A stretch of 64,000 nucleotides of DNA from Endomychus coccineus (taxonomy: Eukaryota > Arthropoda > Insecta > Coleoptera > Endomychidae), in assembly GCA_958510875.1 (NCBI GenBank), contig OY294070.1, forward strand, positions 121,934,703 to 121,998,702, given 5' to 3'. Made by a program: the position numbers and the translations under genes. The notes below the pieces were generated by a model. It did no database searches. It saw only the letters and a list, made by a program, of their open reading frames with translations, and was not told the DNA's origin. Position 1 is the first letter of the stretch, and the number at the start of each line of letters is the position of its first letter. Shown here piece after piece: positions 12,040-22,816 of this stretch.

Positions 12040-12962
12040 TAGGTGATATAGAGGTTGCTAGTGATGATTACGACGTGAAAAAATTCTTTTGCAATACCTG
12101 GTGGTACCCTGAGACCGGGTACCCACGTCATTTTCCAGCAATTTGGTCATTTTTCTTCTTAAAATGTAACAAATTTTGGCTCTCGGGGGTTTTCAAAGTC
12201 GCTGATTACGACTATGACACTCACAATGTTCAGCAAATCATCTGGGGGTGTTTCCGGGTCTCAGTAGCGCTAAGTACCTATATACGTCATATTCTAGGAA
12301 TTTATTAATTTTTCTTCATAAGAGATAGTAAATTCTGGCTCTCGGGGGTTTTCAAAGTCGCCGATTATGATACTCAGAAAGTTCATCCCTAGAAGATCAC
12401 GTCGATACATGGGGCTGCAGAGACCCGGAAACACCCCCAGATTATTTGCAGAACATCGTGAGTGTCATAGTCGTGATCGGCGACTTTGAAAACCCGCAAG
12501 AGCCAGAATTTGTTACATTTTACTAAGAGAAATCAACAAGTTCCTGGGAGATGACGTAGATATACAGAGCTCCAGAGACCCGGAAACATCCCCAGATTAT
12601 TTGCAGAACATCGTGAGTGTCACAGTCGTGATCGGCGACTTTGAAAACCCGCAAGAGCCAGAATTTGTTACATTTTACTAAGAGAAATCAACAAGTTCCT
12701 GGGAGATGACGTAGATATACAGAGCTCCAGAGACCCGGAAACATCCCCAGGTAATTTTCAGAACATTGTGAGTGTCATAGTCGTGATCGGCGACTTAGAA
12801 AACCCCCGAGAGCCAGAATTTGTTACATTTCATGGAGATGAATTAACAAATTGCTAGAAGATGACGTGGTTACCCGATGTCAGGGTACCACCAGGTATTG
12901 CAGAAGATTTTTTTTCACGTTGTAATCACCACTAGCAACCTTTATATCCCCTCTCGAACAGT
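12040..12962. repeat. Inverted-repeat block with subterminal tandem units
   Basis: 12042-12150 (AGGTTGCTAGTGATGATTAC...) pairs with 12850-12960. Inside, the right half holds a 155-bp unit starting GAGACCCGGAAAC at 12420, 12575 and 12730. The left half holds two diverged inverted units (CTCGGGGGTTTTCAAAGTCG near 12185 and 12345). This is the architecture known from foldback elements. A shortened related end is present at 39330-39420. Confidence 0.75.
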
Positions 12963-12977
12963 TAACAAACATTAAAA

Positions 12978-14144
12978 TTTTCACTTATAATATCACAAGA
13001 GCTTAAATTACTTCCAGAAGTCTTCTTGAGGGCACTAATAATATTCGTGCCTAAAAGAAAATTTCCAGGAATAATTTAAGCTTGCGTGGTATTCGGTAAG
13101 AAAATTTCACACCATAATTTGGAAAAAAAATTATTAATCTAATATGACATTTTAAATTAATTTCACTGCTTGTCAAGTCCACCATGTTTCGTTAAATGAA
13201 AAATATTACAAACTTTAGTTACACCAAATGCTAAAACTCAGATGGGTATTAGATCAGCCTATCGCCCTTTCATAATTTTAGGTCATAAAGGTGGTAGAAA
13301 TGTATTTTTTGTTAAAGTAATCCATAACATAAAAACTATAATATTAACATGGTTTGTTGCAGTAGGTGGCCGTGATATAGGCGGCCATGCTTTTGACAGA
13401 TGAGGTTTATATTGGTAAATTACATTGAGCTACTATATAGTAAACCAGCAAACAAAGATATTCTTATGTAAAACATTTCTTGTATGCATTTGCGTTAAAC
13501 AATTTGAGGAAAATGAAATGCTTTGAAAAGTACAATTTATGTAAATACTGCAAAGAGTTGAGTCAAGTGCAAATATGTCATCCAAAATTAATATATTTAA
13601 CGAATTTAATGGAAGATTGCGACTAGGAAGCGTTAGAGTTGAATGGTTTGTTAACGAAAATGCAAGAAAGTCTGCTGCAGATGTTTTGCGTAAAAGAGAT
13701 TTGAACAAAATTGTTTCAAAATATTACATATATGTCTTAAAACACAGACATCTAATTAATTCGTCACCTTCCTATTCACCATTAAGAAGAGGGGATGAGT
13801 TACAATTCAAACAACATTTAAATCTTACTATGTTTGTAGATCCTACGTTTTTTGAAATATAAATTGTTAATGCATAATAATTAAACAAATTCGTGTTTTC
13901 TGTTTAATGAAACTTTATAGCGAATAATAAATAATAATGTTAATTCTTATAGAAATTTTGCATTATTCACAGGTATATCTACAATATTTAATGGTTGTAG
14001 ATCATATGTTCACCTTTTCAACTGTCAAAAAATTTCCACTTAAGTATCGTGGCGCCGCGAAAAAATTTCCGGAAATTTTTTTAGTTGTCATGGTAACTAG
14101 TCAAAATTAAGGCATCTTATTGGTTAAAAAGTGGAGGTGTGAAA
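12978..14144. mobile_element. 1.17-kb unclassified insertion
   Basis: Comparison with the uninterrupted relative at 39405-39445 shows extra sequence between AACATTAAAA (12970-12977) and TTTTCCATTGAAATT (14145). The insertion starts TTTTCAC and ends GTGTGAAA, giving very short inverted ends. It contains the orphan ORF 13575-13862. Superfamily unknown. Confidence 0.5.
13575..13862 (+). CDS. Orphan 95-residue ORF
   Basis: It opens with ATG and ends with TAA, basic overall, ending in a hydrophobic VDPTFFEI. AATAAA follows at about 13924, which could serve as a poly(A) signal. No domain is recognised: a middle segment (KIVSKYYIYVLKHRHL) is Lys/Tyr rich and there is no signal peptide. It lies inside the 1.17-kb insertion, so it would travel with it. 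It could equally be chance open reading in AT-rich DNA. Confidence 0.3.
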   Translation: MSSKINIFNEFNGRLRLGSVRVEWFVNENARKSAADVLRKRDLNKIVSKYYIYVLKHRHLINSSPSYSPLRRGDELQFKQHLNLTMFVDPTFFEI

Positions 14145-14491
14145 TTTTCCATTGAAATTAATGGATATCCAGGTGGTCAGGACCTCGAATACCCCGAGGA
14201 TTGTCCAAGGGGAATTCAGGGGATTTTTATTATCGCAAATTCGTGTTCAGCGACCCCAAAAACTCCCGAGAAACCAATTCTAGTCCGTTTTTTATTCACC
14301 TCAAAAAGTGTACTCTGAAAAATGCGTTTTTTGGCTGTAGAAATGTATTAAATTTTTTCCAAAAAAGACAAACCCAACACAAAAATTCTAAATTTTCTTA
14401 CGAATCGAATGCAGAAAACCGCATCTCAATCCATTCAACTGTGCCGACTTTGAAAGGTTTGGCCTATTTTAGTGATTTATTTCCTCGACTA

Positions 14492-15535
14492 ATAATATAA
14501 TGTCTTTTGTTAGTGGTTTCTAAATCATTCTCAATATATTTTCCTTTCGTACAATAATACATTTAACCAGTGGTTCAAAAGCGGAAATTGTGAGTGAAAT
14601 CAATGTTTATTTGATCACAGCTTATTAAGTCAATAGTTATATTTGTTGAAGTTGAGTAACTATTTATATAATTCAAACCTACAGGCAATTGTGGATTCAT
14701 TTTGGTATAATGAAATATCGATGTAATTCTTGGATGAATTTACTTGACGCTCGAGGTTAGTCCTTTAGATTTCACTTTGAATGTGTCTACGGGCTAACAG
14801 AAGAATCCATGTACCTAACTCATCCAAACTTATCGAAAGCATCATTCTGCAAAAGATTAACTCAATCTCCGATACATTCTTGCAAGAAATATCCGGAAAT
14901 AAATTTTCTTCATGTGCATCACGATTATCAGCTCAAGCACCGAGAAGATGTCGGGAGCCGGATTCCAGTTCATTTATGAACTTGCCGAGACGAAGTCCTA
15001 TTCGAAAGTGTAAATTTTATTCTAGTTGCTGATACGAATTGGAGGATATAATCATATTCCTTTTCTAAGAATAGAGTTCGTGCCAAAACCGGAAAACTAG
15101 AATCAACAAGTTCCTTACAATATGTTTTTCGTGCGTCGTCTACATATTTTATCTCAAAAGCTGAACGTTTCAAATTTGGGATAACTTTCTCAGAGAAGCT
15201 AGAATAAATAAACCTTCACCTTATCTTCGTAATCATGGAAAATATGAAAGAAACTTCAATATGAAAGTTATTCGTATCAACAACCATGCCATGGAATTGA
15301 TATACGCAGATTGAATGATGAAATTTGATGACACAAATTCAATCTCTCATCACGGAATCTTCGAAACTATGAATCTGACAGATTTGAAATTTAGCAGGTA
15401 GGTTCCTTATATGACGTAGGCACCTGCTCGAAATTTTTTTTTTGGAATTCGACCTAAGAGGGTGAAAAGTAATTCATGTGGTGTGACGTTTCAAACAGCT
15501 CATATTTTATTGTATTGTATTTATTACTGAAACTG
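14492..15535. other. No gene; dispersed-repeat motif near the end
   Basis: No coding frame is supported. 15360-15480 resembles 1070-1185, a dispersed repeat. Confidence 0.4.
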
Positions 15536-15539
15536 AAAT

Positions 15540-15832
15540 TAAGTTTGAAATAAATAATCTACCAAAAAATAAATCAAACGGATTAGATAATATGAATACA
15601 GAATTAATACAAAAACATGAACATCACTTTGAACCAATATTGACCCACATTACCAATTTAATCTTGACTACAGGGATATTTCCTCAGAAATTTAAACAAA
15701 GCTTAGTCACACCAGTATACAAATCTGGAGATAAACAAAAACTCACTAACTATAGACCTATATCAGTTATCTCAAATTTCTCGAAGATAATAGAACGTAT
15801 TATTAAAAATAAACTAGCAATAATAATAATAA
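15540..15832 (+). pseudogene. LINE reverse transcriptase N-terminal fragment (CR1/jockey-like)
   Basis: An open stretch reads through NKSNGLDNMNTELIQ, then SLVTPVYKSGDKQKLTNYRP and ISVISNFSKIIERIIKNKLA. These are RT motif 0/1-type blocks (GxDxI; P-xKxGD; NYRPISV). It breaks into an ATA run and then the Penelope terminal repeat at about 15835. The finger region only; the catalytic palm is absent. It differs from the jockey-like family at 54985. Confidence 0.75.
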
Positions 15833-15834
15833 TA

Positions 15835-16205
15835 AGGTCTGACAATCTTTTCCTATTACCTCATAAATCTTCACAATCTGTTACGAAAGTGGATACTTGA
15901 GCGTATTATAGTTAGATTTCAGTCTTAATCAAACATTGCATGAGATGACTTGGAATATTAGAAGGAGATTGTTATGCAGTGGCTTCTTGATACATATTCA
16001 TATTCTTAAAATATTAATGTGTTACAATTTCGATTACTCTTGTTACTGTTCGTTTCGGTGATGTGGGCATTTCCAATTGGAATTAATGCGATAAGGACGC
16101 TTTATCCTTGATACAATTAGTGTTAAAAAATCCCGTTTTAGACATTGATACGTCTTCTGATGATGGTTGTGAGACCGAAACGTACGTAAAGACGAAAGTA
16201 ATAAT
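15835..16205 (+). repeat. Penelope-type terminal repeat with hammerhead-like boxes
   Basis: It matches 23975-24310 in the same orientation. Near the right end it contains CTGATGA (16157-16163) and GAAA (16177-16180) separated by a short potential stem, the two core boxes of a hammerhead ribozyme. In the 24-kb copy this repeat follows a GIY-YIG domain, which is why it is read as a Penelope terminal repeat. The coding part is missing here. Confidence 0.55.
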
Positions 16206-16640
16206 ATTAGCAGGGTTGCCATACTGTAAGGCTCATCTTGATGATATACTGGTGTATGGAGAAAATACTAACATTGTTATCAAGCATCTTAAAGAATATA
16301 ATAAGTGAATAAATATAAGCGAAGACTTTTGGAAGATCATGTAGAGTTCCTTGATAACATCACAGATCAAAATGGAATCCACCTCACTGATGAAAAGATT
16401 ATATGCTTAAAAATACACCTACGCCAACTACTCTTACAGAGCTCAAATTCTGCTCAATTTTTATGTAAAATTTATAGCTATGTTATCCACACATGTTAAT
16501 CCTTTATATGATCTGTGTAAAGCCAGAGTCAACTTTGAGTCAGATAGGTCAGTTTAATGTCAGACAGCCTTTAACTTGAGTGAAGAGCTTATTACATCCG
16601 ATGGTGTGCTGATACACTATGACCCAAAACTTCCATCATA
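16206..16640 (+). pseudogene. Ty3/gypsy pol fragment (RT end to RNase H start)
   Basis: AHLDDILVYG (about 16223-16252) is the RT catalytic box; the usual Tyr before LDD reads His. After a frameshift near 16308, HVEFLDNITDQNGIHLTDEK matches the segment after RT motif E. LSTHVNPLYDLCKARVNFES and LITSDGVLIHYDPKLP mark entry into RNase H. The mariner end at 16641 cuts it, with TA at 16639-16640. Several frames are needed, so it is dead. Confidence 0.8.
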
Positions 16641-16724
16641 CGAGGGCAAGGGGGAAGGTCCCTGAGGAATGAAATGAGAAATGGTTTATTTGATCAAAAC
16701 TTATTTTATTTCTCAATATTATTG
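16641..16724. mobile_element. Mariner left end, truncated
   Basis: CGAGGGCA followed by GTCCCTGAGGAATGAAATGA matches the mariner ends at 9060 and 32898. It begins just after a TA in the gypsy RNase H sequence. It is cut at about 16725 where Penelope sequence begins, so the order of insertion is gypsy, then mariner, then Penelope. Confidence 0.7.
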
Positions 16725-17567
16725 TGGCTCAGGTTGATTTGAAATTTTAGGCGAAGTGTATATATTTATGGCTTTTTGAATGTTGTAATGGGAGAAATTA
16801 TTTGATAATAAGACGATGAAAAATGTTCCAATTCTGATCCTAAAGAATGAGGTTGAGATAAGTTGACAGCTCTGTGGGCCAAGGAGTTTTTGATAGATTG
16901 CTTTTGGGCAGGGTGGTGATGGAAAAGACCATCGTACAGAAAATATGTGTAGGATAGAAAAAAATCAATTAACGGTAGTAAGTCCATTGACATGTTTTTG
17001 GCAGGTAACAGTTGGGACATTATGGAAAGGGTGTCTGGAATGGGGACATTGGTAAAAACTGATTCGACGTCGAAGCTAACCAGCAAATCGCCTGGGTCAA
17101 CTTTTAGCGTTTGGAGTTTTTGAACGAAATGAAAGATATTCAGGATAAAATTGTTGGAATTACCTACAAGAGGTTTGAGAATAGATGACAGATATCAAGA
17201 GAGCTTATAAGTAGGGGATCCGATAGTGCTGACAATTGGTCTCAGGGGAACTGAGGGCTTATGAATTTTAGGCAAACCATATAAACGGGGACATTTTGAA
17301 CAATGTGGGATGATACATCTCTTATCTGGATCAGGAAGAGAAGAATGACGGATAATTTGTGAAATTGGATGTTCTATAGAAGGGGTAGGATCTTTTGGTA
17401 GGAGTTTATAGGAATTAGTTTGGAGATGTTGCAGGATTTTGTTATCATAATCTGGACGATTCATGATAACATTGGAGTTTCTTTAATCAACTTCCAAAAT
17501 AGCTAAATCAGGATTTGATTTGAGTACATTAAGAGCTTGGATTAAAGGCTTAGGGCAATTTGATTTG
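16725..17567 (-). pseudogene. Penelope-like pol fragment with RT core deleted
   Basis: It is collinear with 47140-48345 on the minus strand. From the 5' side it reads NRPDYDNKILQHLQTNSYKL, LYGLPKIHKPSVPLRPIVS, LVSFDVESVFTNVP (motif A), then FFLSYTYFLYDGLF. About 400 bp that should carry the YVDD box are missing at the junction near 16931, after which the connector region continues. It preserves 11 bases (near 17010) that the fuller copy at 46378-49256 has lost, which helps locate that copy's frameshift. Confidence 0.8.
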
Positions 17568-18610
17568 TGATATGTGATATGTGTGATATGCTCTATGGTG
17601 AGTACCCTAGCTGAAGTCCTCATTAAAAATCTAGCGCCCGAGAAATAAAAGTTTATTCCGTAGTATTCAGCGCTAAAGTAACAGAGTACCTCACATGATA
17701 GTATCAAATATTTTAGATGCCATGTATAAACTAGAGTTGCACCAGTCTGTATTCATTATTGTCATCGAGACAAGCGAAGATTCCACATATTATACGTGCA
17801 TACCTCATATCATCACAGCCGCGTTCCACGAGAATTCCTCAGGGGTCACTCACCCTTGAATATCAAACGTTCTGAAATTGCACCTAGAGAGAATGCCATT
17901 ATAGGATCTCATATGTCCCTGTGCGGTGGTGCAAATGTTGACAAAAGAATGCACTCGAATAAACGTCGACACATTCACATCAAGCCAGTTCCACCGCGTA
18001 CCTCCACGTGTGGGTATATTGTTTGTGGAATTCTAATTGTCTCCTTCGGAAGACACTGATATTTGTTTCAATTCCGTTGGCATCAACTCTAAATATATTC
18101 TACCGTCTACGAGAAACTTCAGATTGAGAGGAACAACTAAAGAGGAAAATTACAACTCGGAACATTTCAAATTAGTCAATATCATTAGGATGTTGTTTAA
18201 GCATGGAAACTCAATTAGAATGAAAGCTTTTCGATGAAGCTGAGTAACTAAAATGATTTCTTCCTCAGTTTCCTCGCTTACATACAATCGGTCAATTTGA
18301 GGATAATAAGTATTTGATATGATTGTTTTGTCAAATTTACCCAAATTGAATCATCCAGTGTTTAATTTCAGAATAATCGGGTTGGTTAAACTTTGTTAAA
18401 TATCAACGAATTCTGATATTGACATTGTCAGTACTAAATATTGAGTGGAAATCTTGTGTCGATTTCCGCGATTCGTTTATTTTAGACTTATCTCGACCTT
18501 TCCAATTTCATTTAGTTCGCTATAGACGACGTGGAATGAAAAAATCTATCTTTTCACCCTTTACTATGTGTTATGAAATTTCATCCATATTGTAAATTAA
18601 ACACTACTAT
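17568..18610. other. Unassigned stretch
   Basis: An open frame at 17796-18059 (+) has no recognised domain. No repeat relation was found for most of this stretch. Confidence 0.35.
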
Positions 18611-18614
18611 GTTG

Positions 18615-18728
18615 ATACCACTTTTATATGTAGCTTCTGTTGCTCGAGATTCAGCGTTATTGCGACATCTTTAGACGCTATTCAAATACAATTAAGATAA
18701 ACATTTTAAACTATAATAAATATACATT
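18615..18728 (-). repeat. Dispersed repeat, inverted relative of 22608-22720
   Basis: Its reverse complement shares TATCTTAATTGTATTTGAAT and ATAACGCTGAATCTCGAG with 22608-22720. Nature unknown. Confidence 0.6.
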
Positions 18729-18749
18729 TGATACGAATTATTCACCCTT

Positions 18750-18890
18750 ATCTAGTAAAAATATCATTAAAGTACTGAAGACCTTTCGGGTACCAAGTAG
18801 CCATCATCAGAGTTAACTAAATTAAAAATCAAAATGTGCATGTTTAAATACTATTTGGGGATAATAGTGTAAACAAGGGGTTACCTTCAG
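18750..18890 (-). repeat. Penelope-type terminal repeat with hammerhead-like boxes
   Basis: On the minus strand CTGATGA (complement of 18804-18810) and GAAA (complement of 18784-18787) flank GGCTACTTGGTACC. The same repeat forms both arms of the hairpin at 55595-55955 and is partly repeated at 62820-62940. No coding part is attached here. Confidence 0.5.
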
Positions 18891-18904
18891 CTGGAGATAA
18901 ATCA

Positions 18905-20042
18905 GACATAGACATCGACGATGAGCAGAAGCGGAAGACATAGACATTGAGCGAACGCAAAAGACGAAGACATAGACAATGTGCAGACGCGAGAGAGTAA
19001 GACATAGACAATGAGCAGACGTGGAAGATATAGACATAGACAATGGGCAGACGCGAAAGACATTGACATGAACTATGAGCAGACGCGAAAGACATAGAGA
19101 ATGATCAGACGCGGAAGACATAGACATAGACAATGAGTAGATGCAAAAGACATAGAAATAGACAATGAGCAGACGTGGAAGGTATATATATAGATAATGG
19201 GTAGACGCGAAAGTCATAGACATAGACAATGAGCAGATGTGGGAGACATAGACATAGCAAATGAGTAGACGCGAAAGACATAGAAATAGACAAAGAGCAG
19301 ACGTGTAAGACATAGACATAGACAATGGACAGACGCGAAAGACACAGTCAATGGGCAGACGCAAAAGACATAGTTATAGACAATGGGTAGATGCGAAAGA
19401 CTTAGACATCGACGATGAGCAGAAGCGGAAGACATAGACATAGACAATGGGCAGACGCGAAAGACATTGACATGAACTATGAGCAGACATGAAAGACATA
19501 GAGAATGATCAGACGCGGAAGACATAGACATAGACAATGAGTAGATGCAAAAGACATAGAAATAGACAATGAGCAGACGTGGAAGGTATATATATATATA
19601 GATAATGGGTAGACGCGAAAGTCATAGACATAGACAATGAGCAGATGTGGGAGACATAGACATAGCAAATGAGTAGACGCGAAAGACATAGAAATAGACA
19701 AAGAGCAGACGTGTAAGACATAGACATAGACAATGGACAGACGCGAAAGACACAGTCAATGGGCAGACGCAAAAGACATAGTCATAGACAATGGGTAGAT
19801 GCGAAAGACTTAGACATCGACGATGAGCAGAAGCGGAAGACATAGACATAGACAATGAGCGAACGCGAAAGACAAAGACATATACAATGTGCAGACGCGA
19901 AAGACATAGACGTAGACAATGAGCAGACGCGAAAGACATAGACGTAGAAGATAAGCAGACGTGAAAGACGTAGACAATGAGCAGACTCGAAAGACTCAGA
20001 CATGGACAATGAACAGACGCGAAAGACATAGACATAGACAAA
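18905..20042. repeat. Minisatellite, 26/32-bp units with a ~405-bp higher-order repeat
   Basis: Units of the type GCAGACGCGAAAGACATAGA recur for about 1.1 kb with spacings of 32 bp (19015, 19047, 19079) and 26 bp (to 19105), the difference being one GACATA-like hexamer. A block of about 404-408 bp starting near 19059 is repeated near 19463; the copies differ by 4 bp in a TA run. On the minus strand the array reads as overlapping open frames rich in Ser, Cys and Leu, a by-product of the repeat. Confidence 0.95.
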
Positions 20043-20439
20043 AGCATCTATTAGTGCTTTTTCGTTTATACATTTCCATTCCTTCTAAATTACTTAGATT
20101 ATTGTCTGTACTGTGTTTAAGAAGTGATGAACTTCTTGAGGAATGGTGTGTATTCAGAATACGTTAGGCTACCGCTTATTTTTAACCGTTATTTTTATTT
20201 ATATTGTCAAATAGCATTCTGAACACGACACACAATTGTTTTTGTAAATCCTGGATTTGTCGAAATCGGAAACTTCATTTAAGGTGTTGCCTAAACGGTG
20301 TTTTAGCCTGTTCTTATATCTATAAACTAGTTGTATTGAAAATTCAGAAAACGAACTATAGAATTTATCAATTACTGAAAAAAGATACGTGAAACTTTCG
20401 AATTTTATTGAAGTATTTGAAGGTAATGACTAATTTGGT

Positions 20440-21013
20440 TAATTGACTACGTTCCAATTTCCTTTTTGCTTAAAAATTAAATTATTGATCAAAGATTTGT
20501 GGTAACCATTGTCCAACGCATTTTGCTGAAGTTCCTCAACTTTTTTGTTATAATTTAGCTGGCTCAACGGGTTCAATAGTCTATGAACTAGACTATTAAA
20601 CGGAGCTATTTTATATCTAAATGGTGTAGCTGAATCCGCCGGGGTATACCTATTTGTTTGAATGGATTTCTGCATATGTCGAAATCCAAGTGATAACCTG
20701 TCTTCATAATGTAAATATCAAGGGAAGTAAGCTGATTATCTGTTTCTATTTCGACAGTGAATCTCAGTGAATCAAATTGTCTATTAAGCCTATTCAAAAA
20801 GCGATGTAAATCGGAATCTTTACTTGTAATCGCGAAAATGTCGGCATCGTATCTATACAAAACTTTTCGGAACTGACTCAATTTCAATTTTGAGGAGGTC
20901 TCGAGTTCTCTTAGAAACATATTGGCCAAAAAAGGAGAAAGTGGATTGCACATTCCCCATCCGCTTGTTTGTTTATAGTAATTTTTGTTGAAAGTGAGAT
21001 AATTTTGCTTCAT
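20440..21013 (-). pseudogene. Penelope-like RT fragment (second family)
   Basis: On the minus strand, YKQTSGWGMCNPLSPFLANM matches RT motif B'. RYDADIFAI stands where RYVDD is expected, so one catalytic Asp is replaced. TVEIETDNQLTSLDI and RYTPADSATPFRYKIAPFN follow. Two frames are needed, with a frameshift near 20640. It differs clearly from the family at 46378-49256. The 5' edge meets an inverted copy of its own motif-B region at 21043-21118. Confidence 0.8.
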
Positions 21014-21118
21014 ACATAAAGATCACGTATGTATGGAGCAAAATTATTCCACTTTTAACAAAAATCACTACAAACAAACAAGAGGATGTGCAATGGGCAA
21101 TCCACTCTATTCGAGGGA
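20935..21118. repeat. Head-to-head inverted Penelope RT segment
   Basis: The motif-B region on the minus strand (20935-21010) is mirrored on the plus strand at 21043-21118 (HYKQTRGCAMGNPL). The flanking AAGTG...TTTTGC sequences pair around a centre near 21020. This marks a dimer in opposite orientation or an inversion during insertion. Confidence 0.65.
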
Positions 21119-21119
21119 G

Positions 21120-22430
21120 AGAATGATTATATAGAAAATATGATCCCCAAATGTGGAACCTGTTGTTGAAAGTCTAGCCGCTCATCCAGCCATACACATG
21201 TCTTGGACCCTTCCTTTCAAATACTCCCCATTTGGAAATGGAAAGCCCCCAATTCTGTTTTTCCAGGCCATTGAGGATGATCTGGTTTGGAAGATGCCTT
21301 CTCTCTGGCTCTTCTAACATGGCCTATCTCCATTTAGGAAGAGCTGAGGGCTCCACTGCACGGAGACTTACCACATCCCTCCAGGGTTTTGAGACGACCA
21401 CCCTATTTAACGTTGAGTTGTGATCTCATCCGGAAAGATCACATCCTCCACGGCGTTATTGAACTCCATGATCTCGACTAGAGTAGACCTGGTTTCTAAG
21501 CGGCCTTCTCTGAAGATGACAACCTGCAGAGTCTTTTCCGTAGATATCGAAGCTACTTGTGTATGGCTACTAGCCATATTCTCTGGTTTTAAGGCCCCCT
21601 GTTTCCCCGGATTCACTCGACTGGGTCTTATTTGGAGCACAAGGATACCCTTCGGAGAGCCTGAGGACCCCTGTTTTTTTGAGCGGTTTTGGGAGGGCTG
21701 TCTTCGGCGGTGAAACCACAGAGAGCACAGTAGTCGTAGCTTCGTACTTTTGACGTGCCCTCCTGCGCCGCTTATTTGTTGGGCCGATTAACTTTTCACT
21801 CCATTCATTGGGGTGGTTAGTTCCTAGGTCTGGACACAGGACTCAGATGACACCTGTGAGGAGCCATTCGAGGTGAGTATGGGAGATGAGGAGGACCCCT
21901 GTAATGAGGATGGAGGAGCTCAGGATTCCTGTGAGGAGCACTCAGGTAGGGGTAAAAAATGTGAGGCATCCTATAAGGAGCCCTCTGGTAAAGGGAAGGG
22001 AGAAGAGGACCCCAGCGAGGAGCCCTCTAGTTATTTTCAGTGCATTTGTTTTATTTTCCATAGAATTCACACGAGTATTGTGGATAGTCTGTCGCCATCC
22101 TCAGAGCCCCATGCGGATAGAAGACCTGATACACGAGAGATACGGCCTAGTTTTCCGGAGGAACCGTTTGCGGTATGTAACCCAGACCATTCGGACAAAG
22201 ACACGCTATCTTAACAGCTAAGCTTGGGGGATGTTTATCGACCTCCCGTTCGGAATCAGATCCGCTGTGTTCAGAAAAAGCAGGCCACCTCTGGCAGGGT
22301 GCGATTCTCCATCGCTCACAGACGGTCTTGGCTCAGCTTCCTCGAAAGCTATCGCCCTGAGACTCCATTAATCGTTATTTTATCTTCACCCCAAGGGGAG
22401 TGGTCGCTTTTGACGAAATGAGGTGGTTTA
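21120..22430. other. GC-richer unassigned block
   Basis: Base composition is visibly richer in G and C than the neighbours. Open frames exist on the minus strand (21407-21640) and plus strand (21873-22221), the latter running through a Glu/Asp-rich segment built on repeated GAGGAGCCCTCT and GAGGACCCC words. I recognise no domain. Composition is like that of the LINE at 28069-28934, so a 5' region or ORF1 of a LINE is possible, but this is only a guess. Confidence 0.35.
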
Positions 22431-22607
22431 CTGTAAATATTACACTTGCATTCGTATTTCGACCTCGTTCATAGATATTTAAATGACCCCACTGTTAATA
22501 GCAATTCGTCATCATTAGAATGTAAAAACTCATCATGTAATCCTATAGTAATAATCCTCCAAGTTCATGAATGACCGACCACATTAATTCTTTGCTATCT
22601 ACCGATA

Positions 22608-22720
22608 AGTATATTTATAGTTTAAGTTATGTATCTTAATTGTATTTGAATACCATCTGAAGATATGGTAATAACGCTGAATCTCGAGTAACGGAAGTTA
22701 CAAATAAAAGGGATATCATA
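22608..22720 (+). repeat. Dispersed repeat, inverted relative of 18615-18728
   Basis: Shares the ATAACGCTGAATCTCGAG core with 18615-18728 in opposite orientation. Nature unknown. Confidence 0.6.
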
Positions 22721-22816
22721 GTCATGTTTGATTTTACATCAAGATGTTGAATGTTTTATACAAAGCTACAGGTTAAAGAAGATATATGAGTTCTTATAAT
22801 GTTATTTCCGTTTCAG

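Larger units (their letters stand above)
9970..14491. mobile_element. 4.5-kb foldback element with long TIRs and nested insertions
   Basis: The left end (9970 to about 10255) and right end (about 14155-14491) are diverged inverted copies, both terminating in TAGTCGAGGAAATA. A short relative with the same termini lies at 39182-39762. Inside are a (TA)n tract, an LTR insertion (10335-12008), an inverted block with 155-bp tandem repeats (12040-12962) and a 1.17-kb insertion with an orphan ORF (12978-14144). No transposase is visible. The overall reading rests on matching the parts to the 39-kb copy, which has the same order without the insertions. Confidence 0.6.

Noticed and set aside
18905..20042. 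Regular repeats resembling a CRISPR array
   Set aside because: Units are contiguous variants of one another with no unique spacers, there are no cas genes, and the context is eukaryotic.
18822..20047. Long Ser/Cys/Leu-rich minus-strand ORFs as a secreted repetitive protein
   Set aside because: The frames follow entirely from the minisatellite, overlap in several registers and have no signal peptide or flanking coding structure.
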